Below, piece by piece: positions 33,672 through 41,842 of a stretch of 64,000 bases of DNA; position 1 is the first letter of the stretch; each line of letters starts with the position of its first letter. The DNA is from Sellimonas caecigallum (GTDB taxonomy: Bacteria; Bacillota; Clostridia; Lachnospirales; Lachnospiraceae), in NCBI RefSeq assembly GCF_045038405.1, contig NZ_CP173660.1, forward strand, positions 2,108,001-2,172,000, written 5' to 3'. The notes under the pieces were generated by a model. That model did no database searches. It was not told the DNA's origin and worked only from the letters and a program-made list of their open reading frames with translations. The position numbers and the translations under genes are program-made.

Positions 33672-34520
33672 ATGACGGAAGAAATGAAACAGGAACAGGA
33701 AGGCTGCCCTTCAGAAGGCTGTGCTGGATGCTCTCACGCATCTACATGCAAGAGCGCGAAAAAAGATTTTAAGAAGCCGGCCAACCAATATTCAGCCATT
33801 AGAAAAGTGATCGGAGTCATCAGTGGGAAAGGCGGAGTCGGAAAATCCATGGTTACGGCTTCTCTGGCCCGGATGGCCATTGAAAAAGGATATACGGCGG
33901 GGATTCTGGATGCAGATATTACCGGCCCGTCAATTCCGAAAATGTACGGAATCCATGAACAGGCGCTTGGAAATGAAGAGGGAATGCTCCCGTGTGTGGC
34001 GCAGGATGGAACGAAGATCATGTCAGTCAATCTTCTCCTTGAGAAGGAGGATACCCCGGTCATATGGAGAGGACCGATCATTGCCGGTGTAGTGACACAG
34101 TTCTGGACGGACGTTATGTGGGGAGATGTGGATTACCTCTTTGTGGACATGCCGCCGGGAACCGGAGACGTGCCGATTACCGTCTTCCAGTCTCTTCCGG
34201 TGGACGGAGTTGTCATCGTGACATCGCCGCAGGATCTGGTAAGCATGATCGTAAAGAAAGCATATCATATGGCAAAAGACATGGATATCCCGGTACTTGG
34301 CATTGTGGAAAACTTCAGTTATCTTGAATGCCCGGACTGCGGACGAAAGATCGAAGTGTTTGGAAAGAGCCACATTGAAGAGATTGCAAAAGAGCTTTCC
34401 ATCCCGGTACTCGGAAAGATGCCGATCGATCCGAAGCTTGCCGAGGCGGTAGAAAAAGAAGCGTTTTACAGCGTGAAGAACGAATATTTGAATGGTGCAG
34501 AGAAGGTTTTGGAATCATGA
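33672..34520 (+). CDS. Mrp/NBP35-family P-loop ATPase
   Basis: A 282-residue Mrp/ApbC-type carrier for FeS clusters. An N-terminal Cys-rich segment (GCPSEGCAGCSHASTC) resembles the FeS-binding tail of NBP35 proteins. The deviant Walker A is SGKGGVGKS (about 49-57), then DADITGPSIP and DMPPGTGDVP; a C-terminal CPDC pair (about 219-222) bridges the dimer cluster. Start ATG 33672 follows GAGG. The stop overlaps the next gene by ATGA. Confidence 0.92.
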   Translation: MTEEMKQEQEGCPSEGCAGCSHASTCKSAKKDFKKPANQYSAIRKVIGVISGKGGVGKSMVTASLARMAIEKGYTAGILDADITGPSIPKMYGIHEQALGNEEGMLPCVAQDGTKIMSVNLLLEKEDTPVIWRGPIIAGVVTQFWTDVMWGDVDYLFVDMPPGTGDVPITVFQSLPVDGVVIVTSPQDLVSMIVKKAYHMAKDMDIPVLGIVENFSYLECPDCGRKIEVFGKSHIEEIAKELSIPVLGKMPIDPKLAEAVEKEAFYSVKNEYLNGAEKVLES

Positions 34521-34972
34521 CAAATTATGATTTGCTCAAAGAGCAGCTTCAGGCACTGACCGGTTCAGAAAGACATCCGATCCCAAATCTGGCCAACGCA
34601 TCGGCGCTCATCTATCATGCCCTTCCGGATCTTAACTGGGCGGGATTTTATCTCATGGATAATGAAGAGCTTCTGCTCGGGCCATTCCAGGGAAAGACGG
34701 CGTGTATCCGCATTCCGAAAGGAAGAGGGGTGTGTGGTACTGCTGTTTTGGAAGAACGGATTTTACGAGTGGATGATGTCCACACATTTGAGGGACATAT
34801 CGCCTGTGATTCAGCGTCCCGTTCCGAGATCGTACTTCCGATCTTTGACGGAGAGAGAGTCGTCGGAGTTCTGGATATCGACAGTCCGAAAAAAGGACGG
34901 TTTTCCAAAGAAGATGAGGAAGGACTCTCAGAGCTTGTAAAAGTGCTGGAAAAGAACTGTATATGGACATAA
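34517..34972 (+). CDS. msrC: Free methionine-(R)-sulfoxide reductase (GAF domain)
   Basis: A 151-residue GAF-domain enzyme that repairs free Met-R-sulfoxide. The three catalytic cysteines are at 63, 73 and 97, the same 10- and 24-residue spacing as Cys84, 94 and 118 of the E. coli enzyme. WAGFYL and GKTACIRIPKGRGVCG surround them. It overlaps the Mrp-type gene by four bases, so the two are translationally coupled. A strong terminator follows 1 base after the stop. Confidence 0.92.
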   Translation: MTNYDLLKEQLQALTGSERHPIPNLANASALIYHALPDLNWAGFYLMDNEELLLGPFQGKTACIRIPKGRGVCGTAVLEERILRVDDVHTFEGHIACDSASRSEIVLPIFDGERVVGVLDIDSPKKGRFSKEDEEGLSELVKVLEKNCIWT

Positions 34973-35003
34973 AAAGTTTGCGTGAAAGCGCAAACTTTTT
35001 TTT
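34973..35003 (+). terminator. Terminator after msrC
   Basis: AAGTTTGCG (34974-34982) pairs with CGCAAACTT (34989-34997); eight T residues follow. Confidence 0.9.
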
Positions 35004-35004
35004 C

Positions 35005-35034
35005 TTGCAAACATCGAACATATGTGCTATTCTA
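35005..35034 (+). promoter_or_regulatory. Promoter of the radical SAM / DUF4130 pair
   Basis: TTGCAA (35005-35010) with TATTCT (35029-35034), 18-base spacing. TATAAT at 35033-35038 is an alternative -10 but then the spacing to TTGCAA is 22. Confidence 0.5.
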
Positions 35035-35057
35035 TAATAAAAAAGAACGTATGTTCT
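35015..35057. promoter_or_regulatory. Two LexA (SOS) boxes
   Basis: Box 1, CGAACATATGTGCT (35015-35028), lies between the -35 and -10 elements; box 2, AGAACGTATGTTCT (35044-35057), lies just downstream. Each matches 12 of 14 positions of the Firmicute LexA/DinR consensus CGAAC-N4-GTTCG, and box 2 has perfect GAAC/GTTC half-sites. This placement would block transcription until LexA is cleaved. Confidence 0.75.
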
Positions 35058-35075
35058 GATTTGGGAGTGAGATAG

Positions 35076-36398
35076 ATGCAAGGTGTCCGCATTCAGCAGG
35101 AGATGTCTCTTTTTGAAAAACTGAATATTTTGTCCGATGCCGCAAAGTATGACGTGGCCTGCACATCCAGCGGCACGGACCGCAGAGGAGACGGCAAGGG
35201 AATTGGAAACTGCAAGGCGGCGGGGATATGCCACAGTTTTTCAGCCGACGGCAGGTGTATCTCTCTTTTAAAGATCCTCTTTACCAATGAGTGTATTTTT
35301 GACTGCAAGTACTGTATCAACCGGGCGTCAAACGACGTGAAGAGGGCTTCTTTCACGCCGGATGAGGTCTGCAGACTGACTATTGAGTTTTACCGGAGAA
35401 ACTATATAGAAGGGCTTTTCTTAAGTTCCGGTGTACTGAAAAGCCCCGATTACACGATGCGGCTGATTTACGAGACTTTATGGAAGCTGAGACAGGAGTA
35501 TCATTTTCAGGGATATATCCATGTGAAAGCGATTCCGGGGGCCTCTCAGGAGCTCATCCAGATGACGGGCTTTCTGGCGGACAGGATGAGTGTAAATCTG
35601 GAGCTCCCAACGGCCGAGAGCCTCAGAAAACTGGCGCCTCACAAGAGCAGGAAGAACATTCTTGGGCCTATGCGGCTCGTCCAGAATAAAAGAGAGGAGA
35701 ACAAGCAGGAGATCGCGGTATACAAACATGCGCCCCGGTTTGTCCCGGCAGGACAGAGCACGCAGATGATTATCGGAGCTACGCCGGAGAGTGATTACCA
35801 GATCATCCATGTGGCAGAGTCTTTGTATCAGAAATTTCAGTTAAAAAGAGTATTCTATTCGGCCTTCATCCATGTGAATGAGGATGCAAGTCTTCCGGCC
35901 AGAACCGATGAAGGCCCGCCCCTTTTGAGAGAGCACAGACTATATCAGGCGGACTGGCTGCTTCGTTACTATCATTTTTCCGCGTCGGAGCTTTTGTCGG
36001 AAAAGCAGCCGAATTTCAATGTGCTTCTGGATCCAAAGTGCGACTGGGCGATACGCCATCTGGAGTGGTTTCCGGTGGAGGTCAATCGTGCGGATTATCA
36101 GGTACTTCTTCGGGTTCCGGGAATCGGGTATACGTCAGCCAGGAGGATCGTGAAGGCCCGAAAGTTTGGAAGCCTCGACTTTGAGGATCTCAGGAAGATG
36201 GGGGTTGTCTTAAAGCGAGCACTCTATTTTATCACGTGTAAAGGGCGGATGATGTATCCGGTTAAGATGGAGCAGGACTATATTCTTCGGAATATCCTGG
36301 ATCCGAGGGAAAAGCTCCCAGGAGGACTCGGGGAGATGGGATATCGGCAGCTGTCCCTGTTTGACGATGTGAATTTTCGGGAGGTAAAGGCAGAGTGA
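35076..36398 (+). CDS. Putative DNA modification/repair radical SAM protein
   Basis: A 440-residue radical SAM protein of the family linked to DUF4130 and uracil-DNA-glycosylase-like proteins. The 4Fe-4S motif is C73-IFD-C77-KY-C80 (CX3CX2C), preceded by GISLLKILFTNE-like beta strand. The C-terminal part (about 343-385) is a helix-hairpin-helix (LLRVPGIGYTSARRIVKARKFGSL), implying DNA binding. The reaction is unknown. GGGAGTGA precedes ATG 35076. Two LexA boxes at its promoter place it under SOS control by inference. Its partner starts 7 bases downstream. Confidence 0.88.
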   Translation: MQGVRIQQEMSLFEKLNILSDAAKYDVACTSSGTDRRGDGKGIGNCKAAGICHSFSADGRCISLLKILFTNECIFDCKYCINRASNDVKRASFTPDEVCRLTIEFYRRNYIEGLFLSSGVLKSPDYTMRLIYETLWKLRQEYHFQGYIHVKAIPGASQELIQMTGFLADRMSVNLELPTAESLRKLAPHKSRKNILGPMRLVQNKREENKQEIAVYKHAPRFVPAGQSTQMIIGATPESDYQIIHVAESLYQKFQLKRVFYSAFIHVNEDASLPARTDEGPPLLREHRLYQADWLLRYYHFSASELLSEKQPNFNVLLDPKCDWAIRHLEWFPVEVNRADYQVLLRVPGIGYTSARRIVKARKFGSLDFEDLRKMGVVLKRALYFITCKGRMMYPVKMEQDYILRNILDPREKLPGGLGEMGYRQLSLFDDVNFREVKAE

Positions 36399-36405
36399 GT
36401 GGAAG

Positions 36406-37179
36406 ATGTTAAAAAGAAGATTTATCTGTACTGACACGACAATTGGAATACTGTCTGCGATTTACGATGCATGGAAGATGGACCGTACAGATACGGAGGC
36501 AGGGATTCCATTGTGGGGGACTGTTCAGCACGAGATGTTCTGCGAGTATTATGAGGTGGAGGAGAATGAGCGAAAGGCCGGGGCGGTCAGAAAGCTGATC
36601 AGAGAGAGGCTTGGAAAACAGGCTTATTCGGATATCAGCTACGCGATTCTTTCTAAAGACGAAGACAAAGGGACGGCGATCCTTCAGACGATGGTTGCGG
36701 CAAGGGAGCTTGCGGACAGTCACAGGATCATGGAACATTTGTCACATCCGGCGGTGCGCAGAGTCTTTGAGATGAGCCGGAATGTGGGGCGGGAAGCACA
36801 CTACTGGGAGGAGTTCCTTCGTTTCCGGGAGATGAAACCGAAGATTCTGTATGCGGAGATAACCCCTCAGAATCAGGTGCTTCCAGCTATTGCAGATCAT
36901 TTTGCGGACAGATTTCCGCTGGAGGATTTTGTGATCTATGACAAAAATCATGCGTCGTATATGATCCATCCTAGACAGAAAAAATGGATGTTTATGACGG
37001 ATCACGAACAAAAGTGGGAGGCGGCAAAGGAGCTTTCTGAAGAGGAAGAGGCGTGGTGTACTCTGTGGAAAGGATTTCGGAAGAGCATTTCTATAAAGGA
37101 CAGGGAGAACAAAAAACTACAGACACAGAATATGCCTCTTCGCTACAGGGGAGATATGCCGGAGTACGGGAAGTCTTGA
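36406..37179 (+). CDS. DUF4130-type probable DNA metabolism protein
   Basis: A 257-residue protein of the family that accompanies the radical SAM/HhH protein (known as a 'SAM-linked' DNA metabolism protein; in other bacteria fused to a uracil-DNA glycosylase-like domain). Recognisable features are the N-terminal ICTDTTIGILSAIYDAW, HRIMEHLSHPAVRRVFEMSRNVG in outline, and FADRFPLEDFVIYDKNH near residue 165. No catalytic motif is assignable. It is 7 bases after its partner, in one operon, and has no separate promoter. Confidence 0.82.
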   Translation: MLKRRFICTDTTIGILSAIYDAWKMDRTDTEAGIPLWGTVQHEMFCEYYEVEENERKAGAVRKLIRERLGKQAYSDISYAILSKDEDKGTAILQTMVAARELADSHRIMEHLSHPAVRRVFEMSRNVGREAHYWEEFLRFREMKPKILYAEITPQNQVLPAIADHFADRFPLEDFVIYDKNHASYMIHPRQKKWMFMTDHEQKWEAAKELSEEEEAWCTLWKGFRKSISIKDRENKKLQTQNMPLRYRGDMPEYGKS

Positions 37180-37250
37180 AACTGGCTGCTTTTGAACGAA
37201 TTTGACAAAAAGAAGGCCAAACGGATGGAAAATCTTGGTGGATTAGAAGA

Positions 37251-37279
37251 TTGATTTTACGATTTCCTGATGGCATAAT
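37251..37279 (+). promoter_or_regulatory. Promoter of the HPr-like gene
   Basis: TTGATT (37251-37256) and CATAAT (37274-37279) with 17-base spacing. Confidence 0.55.
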
Positions 37280-37311
37280 ACATGTAACACAGGAAAGGAG
37301 TGAAAGAAAGC

Positions 37312-37539
37312 ATGGAACATAAACGTGAGATACGCCTGACTGCAAGTGATGTGAAAGAGTTCGTTACATCTGCTGAAAAATGCGATTTTGATATCGATGT
37401 ATTTTATAATCGTTTTATTGTGGATGCAAAATCGATCCTCGGTGTGTTAAGCCTGGATCTGACGAAAACTCTGACTGTGCAGTATGCAGGGATCAATCCG
37501 AATTTTGAGGCAACTTTGAATAAATTCTGTGTTGCATAG
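37312..37539 (+). CDS. HPr-like protein lacking the phosphorylatable histidine
   Basis: A 75-residue protein with the HPr fold pattern: EIRLTASDVKEFV, then VDAKSILGVLSLDLTKTLTV, which matches the Ser46 region of HPr (AKSIMGIMSL). The GLHARPA loop carrying His15 is missing, and the protein is about ten residues shorter than HPr. PEP-dependent phosphotransfer is therefore impossible, while regulation through the serine (as in Crh) remains possible. ATG 37312 is placed 11 bases after AAAGGAG. It is monocistronic, between its own promoter and a terminator. Confidence 0.8.
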   Translation: MEHKREIRLTASDVKEFVTSAEKCDFDIDVFYNRFIVDAKSILGVLSLDLTKTLTVQYAGINPNFEATLNKFCVA

Positions 37540-37555
37540 CAGCAAGTGAAACAGG

Positions 37556-37605
37556 AGAAGCTTTTGCAAAGTCACTGTTATAGTGGCAAGCAAAGGCTTC
37601 TTTTG
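37556..37605 (+). terminator. Terminator after the HPr-like gene
   Basis: AGAAGCTTTTGC (37556-37567) pairs with GCAAAGGCTTCT (37590-37601), with an inner CACT/AGTG stem (37573-37576 / 37582-37585); TTTTG follows. Confidence 0.75.
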
Positions 37606-37652
37606 TTATAATAAAAAAAGTGACTGAAAATATGCAGAGAGAATGAGATATC

Positions 37653-40025
37653 ATGGATAAAGATGAAAAAAGACAAGAACGCGACTTTGTGAGGATCTCT
37701 GTGAGGAACCTCGTGGAATTTATTCTGAGAGAAGGAGATCTGGACAACCGTATGGGAGGGAAGACGGACAAGGATGCGATGCTCCTTGGAGCTAGGATCC
37801 ACAGAAAGATCCAGCGGCAGATGGGATCTTCCTACCATGCAGAAGTACCGCTCAGGATCACAGTGCCATGCGGGAAGCTGGATATCGTTGTGGAGGGGCG
37901 TGCAGACGGGATCATGGATGAGGACGGAAAGATCGTCATCGATGAGATAAAAGGAATACTGAAGGAGCTTGAAAGTCTGGAAGATCCGGTCCCGATCCAT
38001 CTTGCACAGGCGAAATGCTATGCGTACATTTATGGAAACGAAAAGCAGGCCAGAGAAGTAGATGTGCAGATGACCTACTGCCAGATGGAGACAGAAGAGA
38101 TAAAAAGATACAGACAGACCTTTTCCTTGGAGGATTTGGAAGCGTGGTTTTTGGATCTTGTGCATCAGTACGAAAAGTGGGCGGTATTCCAGATAGAGTG
38201 GAGAAAGAAGAGAAATGCTTCTATTAAAAGAGTGGAATTTCCGTTCCCATATCGGGAGGGACAGAGAGATCTGGTTGTATCGGTCTACCGGTCTATCCTT
38301 CGGAAGAAGAAACTTTTTATCCAGGCGCCAACTGGTGTCGGTAAGACAATCGCTTCTATATTTCCTTCGGTCAAGGCAGTGGGGGAAGGATTGGCGGAGA
38401 AGATTTTTTACCTGACTGCAAAGACCATTACCCGGACAGTAGCCGAAAAGACCTTTCAGACATTGAAAGACCAGGGACTGGCATATAAAGTTATCACGTT
38501 GACGGCAAAGGAAAAGATCTGCTTTTGTGGGAAGGCAGAGTGCAATCCGGATGCATGCCCGTACGCCAAGGGACATTTCGATCGGGTCAATGATGCGGTA
38601 TATGACATGCTTACACATACCGATGATATGAGCCGCTCAGCCCTAGAGGAGTATGCAAGGCGCTACGATGTGTGCCCTTTTGAGATGTCACTTGATCTGG
38701 CTACATGGGTAGATGCTGTCATCTGTGACTATAATTATGTATTTGATCCGAATGCCCACCTGAAACGTTTTTTCGGGGAAGGGGGAAAGAAAGAGTACCT
38801 GTTTCTCATCGACGAAGCCCACAATCTTGTAGAGCGCGGGAGAGCTATGTACAGCGCTTTTGTCTGCAAGGAGGATTTCCTGGAAGTGCGCAGGATAGTC
38901 CAGAAGAGAGATGAGAAGTTCTGCAAAGCTCTGAGCAGCTGCAATGAAACGCTGCTGGCTTTAAAGAGAGAGTGCGACCGGTATGCAGTGTACGAAAGTG
39001 TCTCCCACATCGTAGTCCGCTTGATGAATCTGTTGACGGAAGCAGAACGGTTCATGGAGGAATGTGGGGATGAAGAGGTGCTTGAGAAGGTAAGGGATCT
39101 GTATTTTTGTGTCAGGGACTTTCTCAGTATCCATGACCGGCTGGATGAGAACTATCTGATCTATACGGAGATTGCGGAGGACGGACGCTTTTATGTGAGG
39201 CTTTTCTGTGTGAATCCTGCAGTCTGCTTAAATGAATATCTGAACTACGGTGTGAGCACAGTGTATTTTTCTGCCACGCTGCTGCCCATCGGATACTATA
39301 AGAAGCTTCTGAGCACAGAGACGGACGATTATGCGGTATATGCCCACACGCCGTTTCCAGAGGAGAACCGGAGGGTGCTGATCGGGATGGATGTGACGAC
39401 GAGATATACGAGGCGAAGCAAGGAGATGTACCGGAGATTTGCCGAATATATCTGGAAAACAGTAAAAGCACGACCTGGAAATTACATTGCTTTTTTCCCG
39501 TCATATCAGTTTCTGGAAGACGTGTACGAAGAGTTCCAAAACCTTGATGAGAAAGGGGAAGTATTCTGCGTCATCCAGGACTCTGGTATGAGCGAGGAGG
39601 AGAGGGAAGAGTTCCTTGCCTTTTTTGAAGAGGAGCGTACCGGAAGCCTGATCGGTTTCTGCGTGATGGGCGGCATTTTTTCAGAGGGGATTGACCTTAC
39701 GGAGGAGCGGCTCATCGGTACATGGATCGTGGGGACAGGTCTTCCCCAAGTCTGCCTTGAACGGGAACTTCTGAAACAGTTTTTTGATGAAAAAGAGATG
39801 AACGGATTCGACTATGCGTACCTTTACCCGGGGATGAATAAGGTATTGCAGGCGGCGGGAAGGGTTATCCGCACGGACACGGACCGCGGGATGATCTACC
39901 TTTTGGATGACCGGTTCTGCCAAAACCACTATCGGAGTGTGTTTCCCAGGGAATGGAGATACGTCACAGCGTGTCGAGTGCGGGATGTGGAACGGGAAAC
40001 GGCCGCATTTTGGCAGGATGCGTAA
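37653..40025 (+). CDS. RecB/Cas4-type nuclease fused to XPD/DinG-type DNA helicase
   Basis: A 790-residue fusion. Residues 1-130 form a PD-(D/E)XK nuclease of the RecB/Cas4 kind: His50 in GARIH, Asp85 in GRADG, Glu98-X-Lys100 in DEIK, and the QXXXY motif Gln119-Tyr123. The helicase follows with Walker A APTGVGKT (224-232), a cluster of cysteines (290, 292, 297, 302) where XPD-like enzymes bind 4Fe-4S, DEAH at 387-390, and motif VI QAAGRVIRTDTDRG. Such DEAD_2 helicases unwind 5' to 3' and act in repair. Possible -10 TATAAT at 37607-37612. Convergent with the LysR gene. Confidence 0.88.
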   Translation: MDKDEKRQERDFVRISVRNLVEFILREGDLDNRMGGKTDKDAMLLGARIHRKIQRQMGSSYHAEVPLRITVPCGKLDIVVEGRADGIMDEDGKIVIDEIKGILKELESLEDPVPIHLAQAKCYAYIYGNEKQAREVDVQMTYCQMETEEIKRYRQTFSLEDLEAWFLDLVHQYEKWAVFQIEWRKKRNASIKRVEFPFPYREGQRDLVVSVYRSILRKKKLFIQAPTGVGKTIASIFPSVKAVGEGLAEKIFYLTAKTITRTVAEKTFQTLKDQGLAYKVITLTAKEKICFCGKAECNPDACPYAKGHFDRVNDAVYDMLTHTDDMSRSALEEYARRYDVCPFEMSLDLATWVDAVICDYNYVFDPNAHLKRFFGEGGKKEYLFLIDEAHNLVERGRAMYSAFVCKEDFLEVRRIVQKRDEKFCKALSSCNETLLALKRECDRYAVYESVSHIVVRLMNLLTEAERFMEECGDEEVLEKVRDLYFCVRDFLSIHDRLDENYLIYTEIAEDGRFYVRLFCVNPAVCLNEYLNYGVSTVYFSATLLPIGYYKKLLSTETDDYAVYAHTPFPEENRRVLIGMDVTTRYTRRSKEMYRRFAEYIWKTVKARPGNYIAFFPSYQFLEDVYEEFQNLDEKGEVFCVIQDSGMSEEEREEFLAFFEEERTGSLIGFCVMGGIFSEGIDLTEERLIGTWIVGTGLPQVCLERELLKQFFDEKEMNGFDYAYLYPGMNKVLQAAGRVIRTDTDRGMIYLLDDRFCQNHYRSVFPREWRYVTACRVRDVERETAAFWQDA

Positions 40026-40073
40026 ATGCGGCCGCTGGAAACGCCGGTGCAGGTGCACAACAACAGCACAGCG

Positions 40074-40946
40074 CTAAAAGTATTCAAGAAATGTTTTCAC
40101 AGATTTCGGCATTGGGATCCGATCGTTATAAGCTACCAGGATCTGGCGTTCCGGGAGCTCTTCTTTCGTCTCCACAACGAAGAGTCCAGAGGAATCTTTT
40201 TCCAGACAGTAGTCCGGGATAAAGGCAATCCCAAGTCCGATTCGCGCCAGGTCGATGAGCAGGTCATTGCTGCTAAGCTCGATCTCCGGAACGAGGTCAA
40301 GCTGATATTTCTGGAACAGATTGTGCAGAAATTCGCTTGTCGTGCTTTTGCGGTCCAGCATCAGGATCGGCTGATCCAAAAGCTCCCGGAAGGAAAGTTT
40401 CTTCCCTTTCAAATGGGAGAAAGAATCATTTGCCACAAAGACATCGCGAAACGTCTTGATCCGTTTCATGGCAGAAAGATTGCTGATGTGCATGTTCGGA
40501 TGGTTGATAAAGATCAGGTCCACCTGACCATTTTCCAGAAGATCCACGCATTTGATGGATGTCTGGTTTGTCACTTTGATGTGGGCGCCCGGGAATGACT
40601 CGTGGAACTGCCTCAGATAGTTTACAAGGTAATACCGGCAGATCGTGTCGCTGGCTCCGATGCGGATCTGGCCCCCTGTGGTGGAGGATTCCAAAAGCTG
40701 GGTCTCTCCGCGTTTGATCAGATTCATGGCTGGCTCCACGTGCCGGAGCAGGATTTCTCCTTCCGGTGTGAGCTGTACTTTTTTCGTGCTGCGGATAAAA
40801 AGAACCTGATCCAGTTTCTTTTCAAGCGCCTTGATGGACTGGCTTACTGCGGACTGAGAGATGTATAGCTGTTTGGATGCTTCAGAGAAGCTCAGTGTGG
40901 TCGCCACGTGGTAAAATACTTTATATAATTCATAATTAATATCCAT
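40074..40946 (-). CDS. LysR-family transcriptional regulator
   Basis: A 290-residue LysR regulator with N-terminal winged helix (YELYKVFYHVATTLSFSEASK, then SQSAVSQSIKALEKKL; residues 1-60) and a periplasmic-binding-like effector domain (about 90-290). AAGGAGGG on the minus strand precedes two adjacent ATG codons (40949 and 40946); spacing favours 40946. It diverges from the DUF1461 membrane protein; the shared A/T-rich intergenic region contains TTATAA repeats. The effector is unknown. Confidence 0.93.
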   Translation of the reverse strand: MDINYELYKVFYHVATTLSFSEASKQLYISQSAVSQSIKALEKKLDQVLFIRSTKKVQLTPEGEILLRHVEPAMNLIKRGETQLLESSTTGGQIRIGASDTICRYYLVNYLRQFHESFPGAHIKVTNQTSIKCVDLLENGQVDLIFINHPNMHISNLSAMKRIKTFRDVFVANDSFSHLKGKKLSFRELLDQPILMLDRKSTTSEFLHNLFQKYQLDLVPEIELSSNDLLIDLARIGLGIAFIPDYCLEKDSSGLFVVETKEELPERQILVAYNDRIPMPKSVKTFLEYF

Positions 40947-41035
40947 CATTAGCCCTCCTTATAAATCTAATTTAATTATAAGTAAGGTTGGGGAAAATTA
41001 CAAGAACAAATTGCGGAGAAAGGGGAAGGATAATT

Positions 41036-41749
41036 ATGAGGAAAAAGAGATGGGCATCTGGTTTCTTCAGCGGGCTGTCTGCCCTTTCGCTGATCGTGAT
41101 CCTGCTCATGACAGCATTTCAGATCGGCATGTACGGAGATTTCGGATTTTATGAGAAAGAGTATAAAAAGTATGAGATTCAGAATGATCTTCCGATGGAA
41201 ATGGAGGACATCATGGATGTGACAAAACAGATGATGGCTTACCTGAAAGGGGACAAAAAGGAGCTTTCCGTCTATACAACCATCGGCGGGGAACGCCAGG
41301 ATTTTTTTAATGAGCAGGATCGGTTCCACATGGGCGAAGTAAAGGAGCTCTTTCTGGGAGGATTTGCGCTGCGCAGATACGCGGCGGCAGTATTTGTGGT
41401 CTCCATCGTGGTTCTTGTTCTCATGAAAGCAGATCTAAGAAGGCTGCTTCCGAAAGCGTATGAGATCACGGTAGGTATTTTCCTTGGGCTTTCGGCTGCC
41501 TTCGGCGTCGCTATCGCCCTGAATTTTAATCGGTGCTTTGTGCTCTTTCATGAGATTTTCTTTGACAATGATCTGTGGATCTTCGACCCGGCGGAGGATT
41601 ACATGATCCGGATGCTGCCGGAAGGATTTTTCTTTGACATGACACTGCGGATCGGAGGGCTCTTCATCGGCATGCTTTTCTTCTTCCTTTTGATCAGTGT
41701 CGCAGTTCAGGTGTACGACAGAAGAAAAATTAGAAAGTCTTATAAATAA
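41036..41749 (+). CDS. DUF1461 (TIGR01906-type) integral membrane protein
   Basis: A 237-residue membrane protein with one N-terminal helix (about 8-32), an extracytoplasmic segment of about 80 residues that includes FFNEQDRFHMGEVKELF (family hallmark), and three C-terminal helices (about 120-138, 148-168, 205-230). Function is unknown. ATG 41036 has AGGGGAAGGA upstream. It is transcribed divergently from the LysR gene and may be its target. Confidence 0.8.
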   Translation: MRKKRWASGFFSGLSALSLIVILLMTAFQIGMYGDFGFYEKEYKKYEIQNDLPMEMEDIMDVTKQMMAYLKGDKKELSVYTTIGGERQDFFNEQDRFHMGEVKELFLGGFALRRYAAAVFVVSIVVLVLMKADLRRLLPKAYEITVGIFLGLSAAFGVAIALNFNRCFVLFHEIFFDNDLWIFDPAEDYMIRMLPEGFFFDMTLRIGGLFIGMLFFFLLISVAVQVYDRRKIRKSYK

Positions 41750-41842
41750 ATTTAATTATATTAATTATACTTATCAAGAAAAGTATGATAAACTAAAGAC
41801 AGAAACGTGAATGAAAACAGTGGAAAAGAATGGAGGATATTC

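Noticed and set aside
41750..41842. Purine riboswitch or PurBox ahead of purL
   Set aside because: The 93-base gap is AT-rich with a small TTATC/GATAA repeat but no aptamer-like core and no convincing PurR site.
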